NCBI GenBank assembly: GCA_028276165.1 | Contig: JAPYWV010000004.1 | Location: forward strand, 1-39,324 | Direction: 5' to 3' | From: Acidilobaceae archaeon | Lineage (GTDB): Archaea; Thermoproteota; Thermoprotei_A; Sulfolobales; Acidilobaceae | Length of the DNA: 39,324 nt | Shown here: positions 8,475-16,072 of the stretch, in pieces | Layout: every line of letters begins with the position of its first letter | How positions within the stretch are numbered: position 1 is the first letter of the stretch | Made by a program: the position numbers and the translations under genes | The notes under the pieces: model-generated | The model's input: the letters and a program-made list of their open reading frames with translations, nothing else | Told to the model about the DNA's origin: nothing | Databases searched by the model: none

Positions 8475-8729
8475 ACCATCTAACCCTACACTACTGGGTT
8501 CAAAGGAGCGGAAATAAACTAAACTCGGCTTACGACAATACTGTAGCTCCCTAGCACACGGATATCCCGGCCTCCTCAGGGTTTAACCGGTTCATGGAGG
8601 AATACTAGCCTCTACAATCTAGGGGCTTTACCTCTATTTCCTCTAGCTCGCTCAGACACTACTTCACCTCCCATTTTAAGGCCTTTAAAGCCCTCCATAG
8701 TATTAAAAGGCTCTAATGTTGTATTTGAC
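8475..8729. other. Divergent intergenic region
   Basis: A gap of about 255 bases between the leftward UPF0148 gene and the rightward membrane protein. It should hold promoters for both. A/T-rich stretches CCATTTTAAGG and CCTTTAAAG near 8671-8690, and GTATTAAAAGG near 8700, are possible TATA elements for the gene at 8730. I see no ORF, tRNA or strong inverted repeat here. Confidence 0.35.
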
Positions 8730-9602
8730 TTGGCGGTTAGGTTGCAATCTCTCTCAGGTTTGGGAGGTTTAGCTAGGTTCCTGGCCGGCGTGTACCTAGT
8801 GTATTTTCTAGGCGTTTTCCAAGCTGTGTACTTGGAGCTTGAAAGAGCGAGTTTTGATGTAAGGTATAATGCTTATAACATAGACTATGTTGGAGAGCGG
8901 TTGAATGTAGCGACGGCTAACATTATAAACTCTCTGGAGAGCTCACTAGCCCCCCTGGCTATAGTGGCTCTCGTGTGGATTATCGGTGGTATACTATTGG
9001 CATCCGGGTGGGATCATCTGAGGTTTAAGTGGCCTGGGAGGGTTAGATTGCTTTACTCCCTTACTGTATACGCTATCTATGCTATCCTAGCCCTAGCCGT
9101 ACTCTATCCAGCTTTAAAAGTTTTTGGAGCTCTAGAGCGTTTGGGCTCGATGGAGCTTGTAGAAGCTCTAAGACCCCTTGGGGAGACGATCATAGTACCC
9201 CATGCCTACGCGCTCCCCCTCATACTACCTCTAGTGAGGTCAATCCTAGCGGTTAGGTATAGTGGGGTTGGGAGGGTGGCCGGAGCACTCCTAATCCTAG
9301 GAAGCATCCTATACCTGGTAGGTGCCTACAACGTCTACCAGGCTGTAAAACCCTTCACTGTGATCAAAGAGCACTGGGCTAACCTCACTTCAACAGGTTT
9401 CACCGAGGAAGGCTTGATAGAGTTGAGCATCGTAACCCTTGAAACCTCCAAGCTCATGATACTCAGGGTTGTAGAACTAGTTAAAGTTCTAGCCCTCGCA
9501 TCCCTCCTCTACGGCCTAGCATTCATAACAATGAATAGGAGGGTTCAAGAAACCCTAGGAGGCTTAGCTAGAACCTTAAGGGAGAGGATAAGGCCTAGGT
9601 AA
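8730..9602 (+). CDS. Multi-spanning membrane protein, hypothetical
   Basis: A 290-residue integral membrane protein starting at TTG 8730. Hydrophobic segments lie near residues 12-32, 72-92, 106-128, 156-178, 182-202 and 246-268, so about six helices. No transporter signature, conserved charged pair or domain is recognised. The C-terminus ends in a basic stretch (RRVQETLGGLARTLRERIRPR), presumably cytoplasmic. It is a single gene, convergent with the small membrane protein at 9775 and separated from it by about 170 bases. Confidence 0.6.
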   Translation: MAVRLQSLSGLGGLARFLAGVYLVYFLGVFQAVYLELERASFDVRYNAYNIDYVGERLNVATANIINSLESSLAPLAIVALVWIIGGILLASGWDHLRFKWPGRVRLLYSLTVYAIYAILALAVLYPALKVFGALERLGSMELVEALRPLGETIIVPHAYALPLILPLVRSILAVRYSGVGRVAGALLILGSILYLVGAYNVYQAVKPFTVIKEHWANLTSTGFTEEGLIELSIVTLETSKLMILRVVELVKVLALASLLYGLAFITMNRRVQETLGGLARTLRERIRPR

Positions 9603-9774
9603 GTAGAGCACGGTAATCCAGCTTCTACTCATACCGGAGATCTAGGCTTTCCACACTCCTTTGGATTAGTAAACCAGAACTAAGGCTTTCAAGGTGGCGG
9701 GCTCGAGTGGCATCCCTTGTTTTGAGGGAGCGAGGCTTTCACCTGTAGCTAGGTGGATGGCAGCGGGGGTGGCT
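9603..9774. other. Convergent intergenic region with nested stem-loop
   Basis: A gene-free gap between convergent membrane-protein genes. Around 9700-9735 there is a nested hairpin: CTCG...CGAG outside TCCCT-TGTTTTG-AGGGA. It could be a bidirectional end-of-transcript structure. Archaeal terminators are mainly T-tracts, so this is weak evidence. Confidence 0.25.
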
Positions 9775-10329
9775 CTATGGTTCTCTAAGTCTCCCGTATA
9801 TCGATGTCATAGTCATTAGTAGTCCTGAGAGTATGGGGAGTAGTAGTGTTGATCCAGCGATGGCCGTGAGTAGCACGCTATACCCTACGATACTTAGCAT
9901 TCGCTCTCTAGATTTAATGGAGGCCAGATGGAAGGCTTTTAGGAGGCTATAAGCTCCCAGTAGTAGTAGAGTGTAGAAGGTTATGATAGTTATTAACTGT
10001 AGCATGCTTGCCAATGTTATAGCATTTACAAGTGCTGGTATCAAGGTAACCCCCAGCATGTAGGGGGTGTTAAAAACCTCTTCAAGCCCGCCTAGACGAG
10101 CTATAATAAAGCAGCTAACCATTAGTAAAGCTGATAGCTTAGCGTAAAACTGTATGAGAGGTTCATCGTAAACCCTGGAGAGCGTTCTAAGAAATACTAG
10201 GATTACAGTGAACCCCGTGATAGCCGAGAGGAGGCCGACGACAGCTAGGTTGCTGTAGATAAGTAGGGGGGATAGGAGTAGGAGTAGTCCACCGCTAAAA
10301 CCTTCCAGCTTGCTAATCCTAAGGCTCAC
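9775..10329 (-). CDS. DUF996-like small integral membrane protein
   Basis: A 184-residue protein with about five hydrophobic helices. The pattern of an N-terminal GGLLLLLSPL segment, a middle soluble loop, and a C-terminal LGAYSLLKAFHLASIKS stretch followed by two more helices resembles the archaeal DUF996 membrane family, whose function is unknown. I call this from remembered pattern, not an alignment. It is divergent from sufC, whose promoter lies in the 100-base gap between them. It could instead be an unrelated lineage-specific membrane protein. Confidence 0.55.
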   Translation of the reverse strand: MSLRISKLEGFSGGLLLLLSPLLIYSNLAVVGLLSAITGFTVILVFLRTLSRVYDEPLIQFYAKLSALLMVSCFIIARLGGLEEVFNTPYMLGVTLIPALVNAITLASMLQLITIITFYTLLLLGAYSLLKAFHLASIKSRERMLSIVGYSVLLTAIAGSTLLLPILSGLLMTMTSIYGRLREP

Positions 10330-10403
10330 CTGTGAAACACCTTTTTAAATCCATGGGGGCATTATTCACTTAAAGCTTATATACCTTAACCCTACAATAT
10401 ATT

Positions 10404-10418
10404 TTATGATATAAAATA
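10404..10418 (+). promoter_or_regulatory. TATA-like promoter of the suf operon
   Basis: A strong A/T block (TTATGATATAAAATA) in the gap between divergent genes. A TATA centre near 10409 predicts initiation near 10435. That is essentially at the TTG 10434 start of the long ORF version (leaderless) or about 38 bases before the TTG at 10473 (leadered). Confidence 0.5.
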
Positions 10419-10472
10419 CTAATTTTAGCCTAATTGTTTTCGGTTGGTATCAACTACTTGGGGGCCCTGGCT

Positions 10473-11201
10473 TTGAGTTTGCTAAGCTTAGAGGCTGTGA
10501 GTGTATGTGTAGATGATAGGATCATAGTTAGGGATGTTAGTTTAAGTATCAACCCCGGTGAGTTACACGTCATAATGGGACCTAATGGTGTTGGTAAGTC
10601 GACTCTCCTAGCTGCTATCATGGGCTTATCCCACGTGCGGGTTTGTGGTGGTAGGATTCTGTTTAACGGTGTTGATATAACTCATCTCCCTTCCTATGAG
10701 AGAGCTAAGCTCGGCATATCCCTAGCTCACCAGGTAACTCCAACGTTTAGAGGTGTTAGATTCCTAGAGGTTGCTAAGGCTATCTCCAGTAGGTTTAATA
10801 CTGACTGGAGGAGTCTAGCTTCCCCCTTGAGAGTTGAAGGCCTCTTGTCAAGGGATTTATTCCATGGTTTTAGTGGTGGTGAGAGGAGGAGGGCTGAACT
10901 CTACCTAGCATTACTTCAGAACCCTAAGCTACTCCTACTAGATGAGCCTGATAGCGGTGTTGATGTTGATACCCTGAGGGTTCTAGCGGGTCTTATAGAG
11001 GATGTTGTGTACAACCGGGGGGTTTCAGCTATCCTGGTAACACATTCTGGTGCTATCGTAGAGAAGATGTCCGGGGTTACAAGGGTTCACGTTATGGTCG
11101 ATGGATCCATAGTCTACAGTGGTGATCCATCTCACGTGATACCAGTCATACTAAGGTATGGTTATGTGAAGGGGCTGGAGGTGCTTAGGGGTGGTTGTTG
11201 A
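10473..11201 (+). CDS. sufC: Fe-S cluster assembly ATPase SufC
   Basis: The ABC-type ATPase of the SufBC(D) scaffold for iron-sulfur cluster assembly in the cytoplasm. Motifs in order: Walker A GPNGVGKST, a Q-loop in AHQVTPTFRG, signature FSGGERRR, Walker B LLLLDEPDSGVD, and a switch histidine in LVTHSG. The D-loop DSGVDVD is typical of SufC. The ORF track begins at TTG 10434, but SufC proteins usually start just before the first strand, so I prefer TTG 10473 (MSLLSLEAVSV), preceded by a G-rich stretch; the longer version adds 13 residues. It overlaps the SufB/D gene by 11 bases. The pair is the minimal archaeal SUF system. Confidence 0.93.
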   Translation: MSLLSLEAVSVCVDDRIIVRDVSLSINPGELHVIMGPNGVGKSTLLAAIMGLSHVRVCGGRILFNGVDITHLPSYERAKLGISLAHQVTPTFRGVRFLEVAKAISSRFNTDWRSLASPLRVEGLLSRDLFHGFSGGERRRAELYLALLQNPKLLLLDEPDSGVDVDTLRVLAGLIEDVVYNRGVSAILVTHSGAIVEKMSGVTRVHVMVDGSIVYSGDPSHVIPVILRYGYVKGLEVLRGGC

Positions 11202-12408
11202 GAGGGGTGATGTTGAGAGAGCTCTGGATAAGCCGTCACCCTTCGGTCTCGACCTAGACGTGTTTAGATACATTGTGGAGGAGCCTTCGATCGAGGAGCT
11301 TAGGGTTTTAGAGTTAGAGGAGCCTGTTAGAAGGGCTAGTGAGAAGCTTGGCTTCGATGGTGTTAGGCCTAGCTATGTTCAAGTTGACCAGACCGCTCTC
11401 TACAGGTTATTGGATAGAAGACTTAGAGAGCAGGGTGTCATAGTAACCCCCCTTAGGGTTGCTCTCGAGAAGATGGATCTTGCAAGGAGGATCTCGTGGA
11501 GGCTCGTAGACCCTAGGAGTGATAAGTACACAGCATTAGCCTACCTCAGGGGAGGGGAGCTCGGCTACTTCGTCTACGTGCCCCCCAATGTTAGAGTTCT
11601 AACACCCATATACACATGTCTAATCCTTAGGTTTGAGAGGAGGGCTCAGATAGCACACAACATAGTATACGTCGACGAGGGTTCCGAAGCCCACGTGGTA
11701 ACAGGGTGTGCTGTACCACATGGTGTAAGAGAGGGGCTCCACATCGGTATAAGTGAGTTCTACGTAGCAAGGGGGGCTAAGCTAACGTTCTCCATGATAC
11801 ACGCCTGGTCACCAGGCGTCCATGTTAGACCTAGGACGGCAGTGTACGTAGAGGATGGGGGTGAGTATGTTAGCTACTACATGACGTATAATCCGATAGG
11901 ATCTCTACAGACGTACCCTCAGGTTAGGCTAGGGGAGGGGGCTAAGGCCTACTCAGCCTCGGTAGTCGTAGGCCTCGGGTCGGGTGATTACGATGTAGGG
12001 ACTAGGATAGTACTTGAAGGTCGTGGATCGACGGCCGAAATAGTATCTAGGACCATGGGGTTACACGAGTCCAGGGTTAAGGCGAGAGCCGAGATTATCG
12101 GTAGGGCTCCCGAGGCTAGAGGTCACATAGAATGCCTGGGGCTCCTCGTATCGGATAAAGCTAGCATAGCAGCGTACCCCCACATAGTATCCGAGAACCC
12201 GGGATCCACTCTAAGCCATGAAGCAGCCATAGGTAAGATATCGAGGGAGGAGCTAGAGTACCTTATGAGTAGGGGGTTTACAGAGGATGAAGCTAAATCG
12301 ATAATAGTAAGGGGGTTTATGAGGGTAGATGCTCCAGGTCTACCGGAGGTTGTCAGAAGACATGTTGATAGCATAGTTAGTACGATCTCGAAGCTAGCCA
12401 TAGGCTGA
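11191..12408 (+). CDS. sufB: Fe-S cluster assembly scaffold SufB/SufD family
   Basis: A 405-residue SufBD-type beta-helix protein, the partner of SufC on which Fe-S clusters are built. The middle carries the repeating short-strand pattern of the SufBD core (about residues 130-340), and the C-terminus has the family signature: SENPGSTLSHEAAIGKIS, the ISREELEYLMSRGFTEDEA helix and IIVRGFM. The start is GTG 11191, inside the end of sufC. Only one SufB/D homologue is present, so it probably acts as a homodimer on SufC, as in other archaea. SufB rather than SufD is favoured by the lone-copy context, but the choice is an inference. Confidence 0.9.
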   Translation: MVVERGDVERALDKPSPFGLDLDVFRYIVEEPSIEELRVLELEEPVRRASEKLGFDGVRPSYVQVDQTALYRLLDRRLREQGVIVTPLRVALEKMDLARRISWRLVDPRSDKYTALAYLRGGELGYFVYVPPNVRVLTPIYTCLILRFERRAQIAHNIVYVDEGSEAHVVTGCAVPHGVREGLHIGISEFYVARGAKLTFSMIHAWSPGVHVRPRTAVYVEDGGEYVSYYMTYNPIGSLQTYPQVRLGEGAKAYSASVVVGLGSGDYDVGTRIVLEGRGSTAEIVSRTMGLHESRVKARAEIIGRAPEARGHIECLGLLVSDKASIAAYPHIVSENPGSTLSHEAAIGKISREELEYLMSRGFTEDEAKSIIVRGFMRVDAPGLPEVVRRHVDSIVSTISKLAIG

Positions 12409-12635
12409 GGGGCTGTCATGGAATACTATGATCGACCACCTGCCTCCCAACGACACGAGCTCGGGCAGGCCATGGGAGCTCGTCAACCCCTCTCACCAGG
12501 GGCTTCCTTCTACTCCCACCACACACTCAAGCCTCACAGCCTTCGATCTCGGGGGAGCAGGTTTCCCCATAGTGAACCCTGGGGACGACATTCCTTTTAA
12601 ACGAATGCTACAACTCTGATTGATGGTGGCTTGAG
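12409..12635. other. GC-rich structured gap after suf operon
   Basis: This gap of about 227 bases is more GC-rich than its surroundings and holds successive hairpins: ACGAGCTC (12455-12462) with GAGCTCGT (12476-12483); CCCCT (12487) with AGGGG (12498); GGGGA (12552) with TCCCC (12564). The CCCC at 12565-12568 can alternatively pair with GGGG at 12581-12584. Overlapping short ORFs of 60 and 63 codons (12418, 12428) are open but rich in Pro/Ser/Thr, with no family match I know. It may be a structured RNA, an operon-end element or a small lineage-specific gene. Confidence 0.35.
12593..12601 (+). promoter_or_regulatory. TATA-like box for Cas4-family gene
   Basis: CTTTTAAAC centred about 39 bases before the TTG start at 12636. 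It predicts initiation near 12624 and a leader of roughly ten bases containing GGTGG. Confidence 0.4.
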
Positions 12636-13289
12636 TTGTCTGAGGAGATTAGGAGGATTATGGCGGCCATAGAGAAGGCTATTATACTCGAGGTTAGCGA
12701 GCTTACAAGGGCTCCCCCGAACGTGGTCTGGGTTACAGAGGTTTCAAGGTGTATAAGGCAGTCCTTCTACTCAAGGATATTCATTAGATCTCCTGACTTC
12801 GGTGCAGCTTACACGATATTAAGGGGGAGGCTTCTACATGAGGTTATTCTAAAGAACATGCCTATTGGTGTGACTGAGGTTGAGGAGGGTACGAGGAGTA
12901 TCACTGTTGAGGGAGCTGGGGGTAGGGTTGAGATTAGGGGTAGGGCTGACATGGTTATAGGTGACTATGTGGTCGACTTGAAGACTAGTGAGAGGGCTCC
13001 CGAAAGGCTCCCCGAGGAGTATAGGGATCAGGTTCAACTCTACATGGAGCTCTACGGTAAGAGTAAGGGTTTGGTTGTGTACATAACCAGGGATGGTTTA
13101 AAGTACTTCTACGAGGAGAGGGATGAGGGGAGGATATCGAAGCTTAAGGAGAAGGCTTTGAAGCTGAGTAGAGCCCTAAGGGAGAATAGGCTACCTGAAG
13201 CCGAGGTGGGGGTCTGGTGTAGGTGGTGTGTGTGGTCCACACAGGAGCTATGCCCTGAGGGTTATAGTTACAAGAGTGTTGGTAGGTGA
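12636..13289 (+). CDS. Cas4-family PD-(D/E)XK Fe-S nuclease (standalone)
   Basis: A Cas4-like exonuclease of the RecB/PD-(D/E)XK superfamily. Nuclease residues are visible: H68 in GRLLHEVI, D105 in RGRADMV, D114 and K116 in VVDLKTS, and Q132 in the QxxxY motif QVQLY. The four-cysteine Fe-S site is complete: C39 in SRCIRQS, then C195, C198 and C206 in WCRWCVWSTQELCPEG. At 217 residues it has the usual Cas4 length. No cas1, cas2 or repeat array occurs in the window, so this is one of the solo Cas4 genes common in archaea, with a likely role in DNA end processing rather than spacer capture. It sits alone between the suf region and the convergent asparaginase. Confidence 0.88.
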   Translation: MSEEIRRIMAAIEKAIILEVSELTRAPPNVVWVTEVSRCIRQSFYSRIFIRSPDFGAAYTILRGRLLHEVILKNMPIGVTEVEEGTRSITVEGAGGRVEIRGRADMVIGDYVVDLKTSERAPERLPEEYRDQVQLYMELYGKSKGLVVYITRDGLKYFYEERDEGRISKLKEKALKLSRALRENRLPEAEVGVWCRWCVWSTQELCPEGYSYKSVGR

Positions 13290-13299
13290 AGTGGCTCTC

Positions 13300-14229
13300 T
13301 CAACCCTGGGGGAGTCCTCCAACTCTAGGCTCCTCGCCTAGACTCGCATAAGCCCATGGCATGGCCTCGGTGTTATATGATGCCTCAACCTCCCCCCTAT
13401 GGCTTAAAGCTATCAACCCCAGGGTTCCAGGACCCCATCTCCTGGTATGCTCTTCTACAACCCGCTCCACAGCCACCCTTAGAACCCCTATGGCCTCGTA
13501 GAACTGTGCTACCCTAAGGGAGCTCATTGACATTATTATGGTCTCCCCGATACCTGTAGCTGATACTGCAACCCTATCGTTAGCGTAGAAGCCTGCACCC
13601 GGGATACAGCTATCCCCAACCCTACCTGGGAGTTTTAGGGCAACACCTCCCGTGCTTGAACCAGCTGCAAGACACCCCCTAGAGTCTACTACCACAGCCC
13701 CGACGGTATCATAGCCTAGAGCTCTCGCAGCCTCAACCCTCTTCGCAATCCAAGCAGACTCTGGAACCCTGGACTTTAGGCTCCTCCACCTCTCAAGAGC
13801 TCTGGGATGAGGGCCCGGGTGCCTCTCCAAGCCAAGCCTTGAAGCTAGCTCGTCAGCCTTAACACCAGCCATTATGATATGGGGGGTTCTCTCCATAACA
13901 ATCCTAGCAAGCCTTATAGGGTTCCTAGGGTAGGTTACAGCAGCTACAGCCCCAGCTCTACCACTACTATCCATTAAACCAGCATCCATCGATACCCCCC
14001 CGCTGTAGTCGAGAACACTACCAACACCAGCGTTAAACAAACCCGAGTCCTCCAGAAAGGCTATAACCTCGACAACCATATCGATACAATCACCACTCCT
14101 GGCAACATCCAACCCCACGGAAACAGCGTCCCTTAAAACCCTCGCCACTACCCCAATATCAACATCCAGCCCCCTCCAGGCACCAGCCCCACCATGAACA
14201 ACAACCATAGGCCTAGCCAACCACACCAC
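13300..14229 (-). CDS. Ntn-type L-asparaginase / isoaspartyl aminopeptidase
   Basis: A plant-type asparaginase of the N-terminal nucleophile family (T2). It is made as a precursor and cleaves itself before a threonine, then hydrolyses asparagine or beta-aspartyl peptides. Evidence: VVHGGAGAW at the N-terminus, FNAGVGSVLD (residues 65-73 region), the self-cleavage site LGYDTVGAVV with T175 as the new N-terminal nucleophile, and GVALKLPGRVGDS with the substrate-binding Arg and Asp, followed by PGAGFYA. The 309-residue length is normal. The real start may be the internal ATG at residue 8 (MVVVHGGAG). A TATA-like CTTTAATAC near 14260 on the same strand would give a short leader. It could salvage damaged isoaspartyl peptides at high temperature. 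Confidence 0.92.
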   Translation of the reverse strand: MVWLARPMVVVHGGAGAWRGLDVDIGVVARVLRDAVSVGLDVARSGDCIDMVVEVIAFLEDSGLFNAGVGSVLDYSGGVSMDAGLMDSSGRAGAVAAVTYPRNPIRLARIVMERTPHIIMAGVKADELASRLGLERHPGPHPRALERWRSLKSRVPESAWIAKRVEAARALGYDTVGAVVVDSRGCLAAGSSTGGVALKLPGRVGDSCIPGAGFYANDRVAVSATGIGETIIMSMSSLRVAQFYEAIGVLRVAVERVVEEHTRRWGPGTLGLIALSHRGEVEASYNTEAMPWAYASLGEEPRVGGLPQG

Positions 14230-14596
14230 CCAGCTCCCAGGTAGGCTCCTAGGATTAACATGTATTAAAGGCTTAACCCTAGGGCCTCATCGGGCATCTG
14301 ATAAGATCATGAGGGGTTACCTAGAGCAATAGTAGGATCCCGATTTATCGAACCCCCGAGCTCCTGATCTACGATATGCTAGAGACCTTAAACCCTACCT
14401 ACACCATTGCTCTAAGTAACCCCCGATGTCTCGATCTTTGAGTTTGATTTGCTGTAGCTGGGGGCCTCCATGATGAGGGGTTTGGGTGGTGTTAGGGGTT
14501 ATCTGGTGCACGCCTAGTACGGTAGATGGGGGTGCTAGCCGGTAGACCCTAACCCCCTCTTAGGGTGTTATGGGTTAGAGTTTCCCTTAGGGTGTA
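14230..14596. other. Gene-free stretch of 367 bases
   Basis: No credible ORF lies here between the divergent asparaginase and dUTPase-fold genes. It contains the long inverted repeat at 14313-14423. A partial third copy of its arm (AGGGGTTATCT at 14494-14504, 10 of 11 matching) and a repeated ATGAGGGGTT (near 14309 and 14473) are also present. It must also hold the promoters of both flanking genes. Confidence 0.5.
14313..14423. repeat. Imperfect 18-base inverted repeat flanking a 75-base core
   Basis: The left arm GGGGTTACCTAGAGCAAT (14313-14330) and right arm ATTGCTCTAAGTAACCCC (14406-14423) are reverse complements at 17 of 18 positions. Next to the arms, inside the core, GTAGG (14332-14336) can pair with CCTAC (14394-14398), extending the stem. 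The single arm mismatch would be a G-U wobble in RNA read from the minus strand and an A-C mismatch on the plus strand, so a minus-strand transcript would fold better. It may be a structured RNA, a leader element of the asparaginase gene, or a MITE-like remnant. I see no convincing flanking target duplication. Confidence 0.6.
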
Positions 14597-15076
14597 GTGC
14601 TCATGGCTCTCCCGGGGAGACTTGCCGTTAGCCATGTTGTAGGGGTTACTGCTAGGCCTCAGCCAGCGGGGGTTGATATAAGTGTTTGTGAGATCTACAG
14701 GTTTAAATCAGCTGGTTTCATGGGGGTTGAGGGTAGGCTTCTGCCTGATGTGGAGCCTGTTGCTAGTGATGGTGGGTTCTGGTACCTGGAGCCGGGAGCC
14801 TACAAGGTTAGGTACTGTGAGGTGGTAGAGGTGCCTCTAGACGTGGTGGTACTATGCTTCCCCAGGAGTAGCCTGTTGAGGATGGGTGTAGATCTAAGGT
14901 GTACTGTCTGGGATCCAGGTTATAAGGGTAGAGGGGAGGGGTTGCTCGTAGTCCACAACCCACATGGGGTTAGGATAGAGGAGAAGGCTAGGGTAGCTCA
15001 GTTGGTGTTCATAAAGCTTGTTGAAAGACCGGATGAGGGCTACAGTGGTGTATACCAGGGTGAGGGCTTAGGTTAG
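14597..15076 (+). CDS. dUTPase / dCTP deaminase-fold protein
   Basis: A trimeric dUTPase-superfamily protein that would hydrolyse dUTP or deaminate dCTP, keeping uracil out of DNA. The core motif appears as CTVWDPGYKGRGEG (motif 3 with the DPGYKG turn), preceded by PRSSLLRMGVDL (motif 2, here with GVDL) and followed by a C-terminal strand and YQGEGLG, a weak version of the Gly-rich motif 5. At about 158 residues it matches archaeal dUTPase/DCD-like proteins. It lacks a clear Ser-Arg-x-x-x-Glu deaminase triad in the expected place, so dUTP diphosphatase is more likely than deaminase. The start is GTG 14597 or ATG 14603. Confidence 0.78.
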   Translation: MLMALPGRLAVSHVVGVTARPQPAGVDISVCEIYRFKSAGFMGVEGRLLPDVEPVASDGGFWYLEPGAYKVRYCEVVEVPLDVVVLCFPRSSLLRMGVDLRCTVWDPGYKGRGEGLLVVHNPHGVRIEEKARVAQLVFIKLVERPDEGYSGVYQGEGLG

Positions 15077-15237
15077 ATGTGGGGGTTTAGCAACCGGCAT
15101 AGCGGGTATCTTAGAAGAGGGTGGTTACGGCGTGTAAGGGTTCTTGTGGCTCATATTCGCTGGGCCTCGTCATATTTCAGCGTCGACGGTTCCAATCATC
15201 GCCGTACTACTCATTTGTAACGCTAGGGTTTTAAGGG

Positions 15238-15531
15238 TTACCTTACCTCTACCCTGGGCTCCTCCACTAGCTTCACTCCAGCTACTACCTGGTCTATGCT
15301 GTGTATAACGCATCCTAGGAGCTCTAGCTTCTCCTCAAGCTTCTTGAAGTCTATGTCCTTCCCTTCAACTGTAACACTTAAGGTCATGGTATCAACGTCT
15401 ATCTCCTTAACCGTTATGTTGACCCCCTCGACTCCGTCGAGGGACGCTAGCTCCACACTAACATCGACTATGCTAGGCCCCTTAACTGGTTTCACGACAT
15501 CCAATACTAGCCTTCTGATCGAGGCCTTCAA
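15238..15531 (-). CDS. DUF211 family protein
   Basis: A 97-residue ferredoxin-like-fold protein of the archaeal DUF211 family. The pattern is clear: IRRLVLDVVKPVKGPSIVDVS, LDGVEGVNITVKEIDVDTM and a GCVIHSIDQVVAG ending. The family is small, cytoplasmic and of unknown function, likely oligomeric through ACT/ferredoxin-like strands, and some members may bind a ligand or metal. It is a single-gene unit between the dUTPase-fold gene (convergent) and the thioesterase gene (same strand, about 60 bases upstream). The start ATG follows a purine-rich AGAGGTC (GAGGT) at suitable spacing. Confidence 0.85.
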   Translation of the reverse strand: MKASIRRLVLDVVKPVKGPSIVDVSVELASLDGVEGVNITVKEIDVDTMTLSVTVEGKDIDFKKLEEKLELLGCVIHSIDQVVAGVKLVEEPRVEVR

Positions 15532-15589
15532 CTAGACCTCTCCACCCCCAATCCTAGGTAATACCGGGTTGGTTTTAAAACTAACATTA

Positions 15590-16021
15590 TTAACCCCGGC
15601 CCCTCTCCCTCGCACCAACGGATTTCAGGAGCTCCCTTAGCTGGCTTGGGATCTCTATACTCTTCATCACACTAGGGTCGACTATGGCGACCACTATTTC
15701 GCAATCAGCGGCTTTAACAGCTCTACTCTCGTTGAATACCTCGAACCTGTACTTGAGACTCCTATTACCAATCTCTATATCCACTATGTCGACTCTGAAA
15801 TCATCGTGAGGGTATATTGGGTGGTGGTAGTCGCATGAAGCCTTAACCCTGGGGACTATGACTCCATAGCGGTTGAGGATGCCTGGGAAGCCTCCCAGGA
15901 GTTTCCTGAAGAACTCCTCCTCAGCCCTCTCACAGTACCTAAAGTAGTTTGAGAAGTGCACGATGCCAGCAGCATCGGTTTCACTCCAGTACGCTGTAGA
16001 CCTGTAACTGTAGATGGCCAT
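15590..16021 (-). CDS. Acyl-CoA thioesterase, 4HBT/YbgC hotdog family
   Basis: A hotdog-fold thioesterase that hydrolyses acyl-CoA esters. The 4-hydroxybenzoyl-CoA thioesterase signature is present: YWSETDAAGIVHFSNYFRYCERAEEEFF, with the catalytic D16 and H22, Y26 nearby, and the conserved long helix after it. The 143-residue length is normal. The start ATG at 16021 gives the usual N-terminus. It follows the beta-eliminating lyase gene on the same strand with a gap of about 50 bases, so the two could be co-transcribed. Acyl chain preference cannot be told from sequence; it may serve the acyl-CoA metabolism encoded at 20-25 kb. Confidence 0.88.
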   Translation of the reverse strand: MAIYSYRSTAYWSETDAAGIVHFSNYFRYCERAEEEFFRKLLGGFPGILNRYGVIVPRVKASCDYHHPIYPHDDFRVDIVDIEIGNRSLKYRFEVFNESRAVKAADCEIVVAIVDPSVMKSIEIPSQLRELLKSVGARERGRG

Positions 16022-16072
16022 CGGGTACCACCACCTAGTGTTCCCCCCACCAAGCCAGTTTAACCTTAACGT

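Noticed and set aside
12418-12619. Short ORFs MEYYDRPP... and MIDHLPPN... as protein-coding genes
   Set aside because: They overlap in two frames across hairpin-forming DNA, have no clear ribosome-binding site, are Pro/Ser/Thr-rich and match no family I know. I kept the region only as a structured gap.
14313-14423. Inverted repeat as an intact insertion sequence
   Set aside because: The 75-base core is too short for a transposase and no target-site duplication is visible; it can only be a MITE-like remnant or an RNA element.
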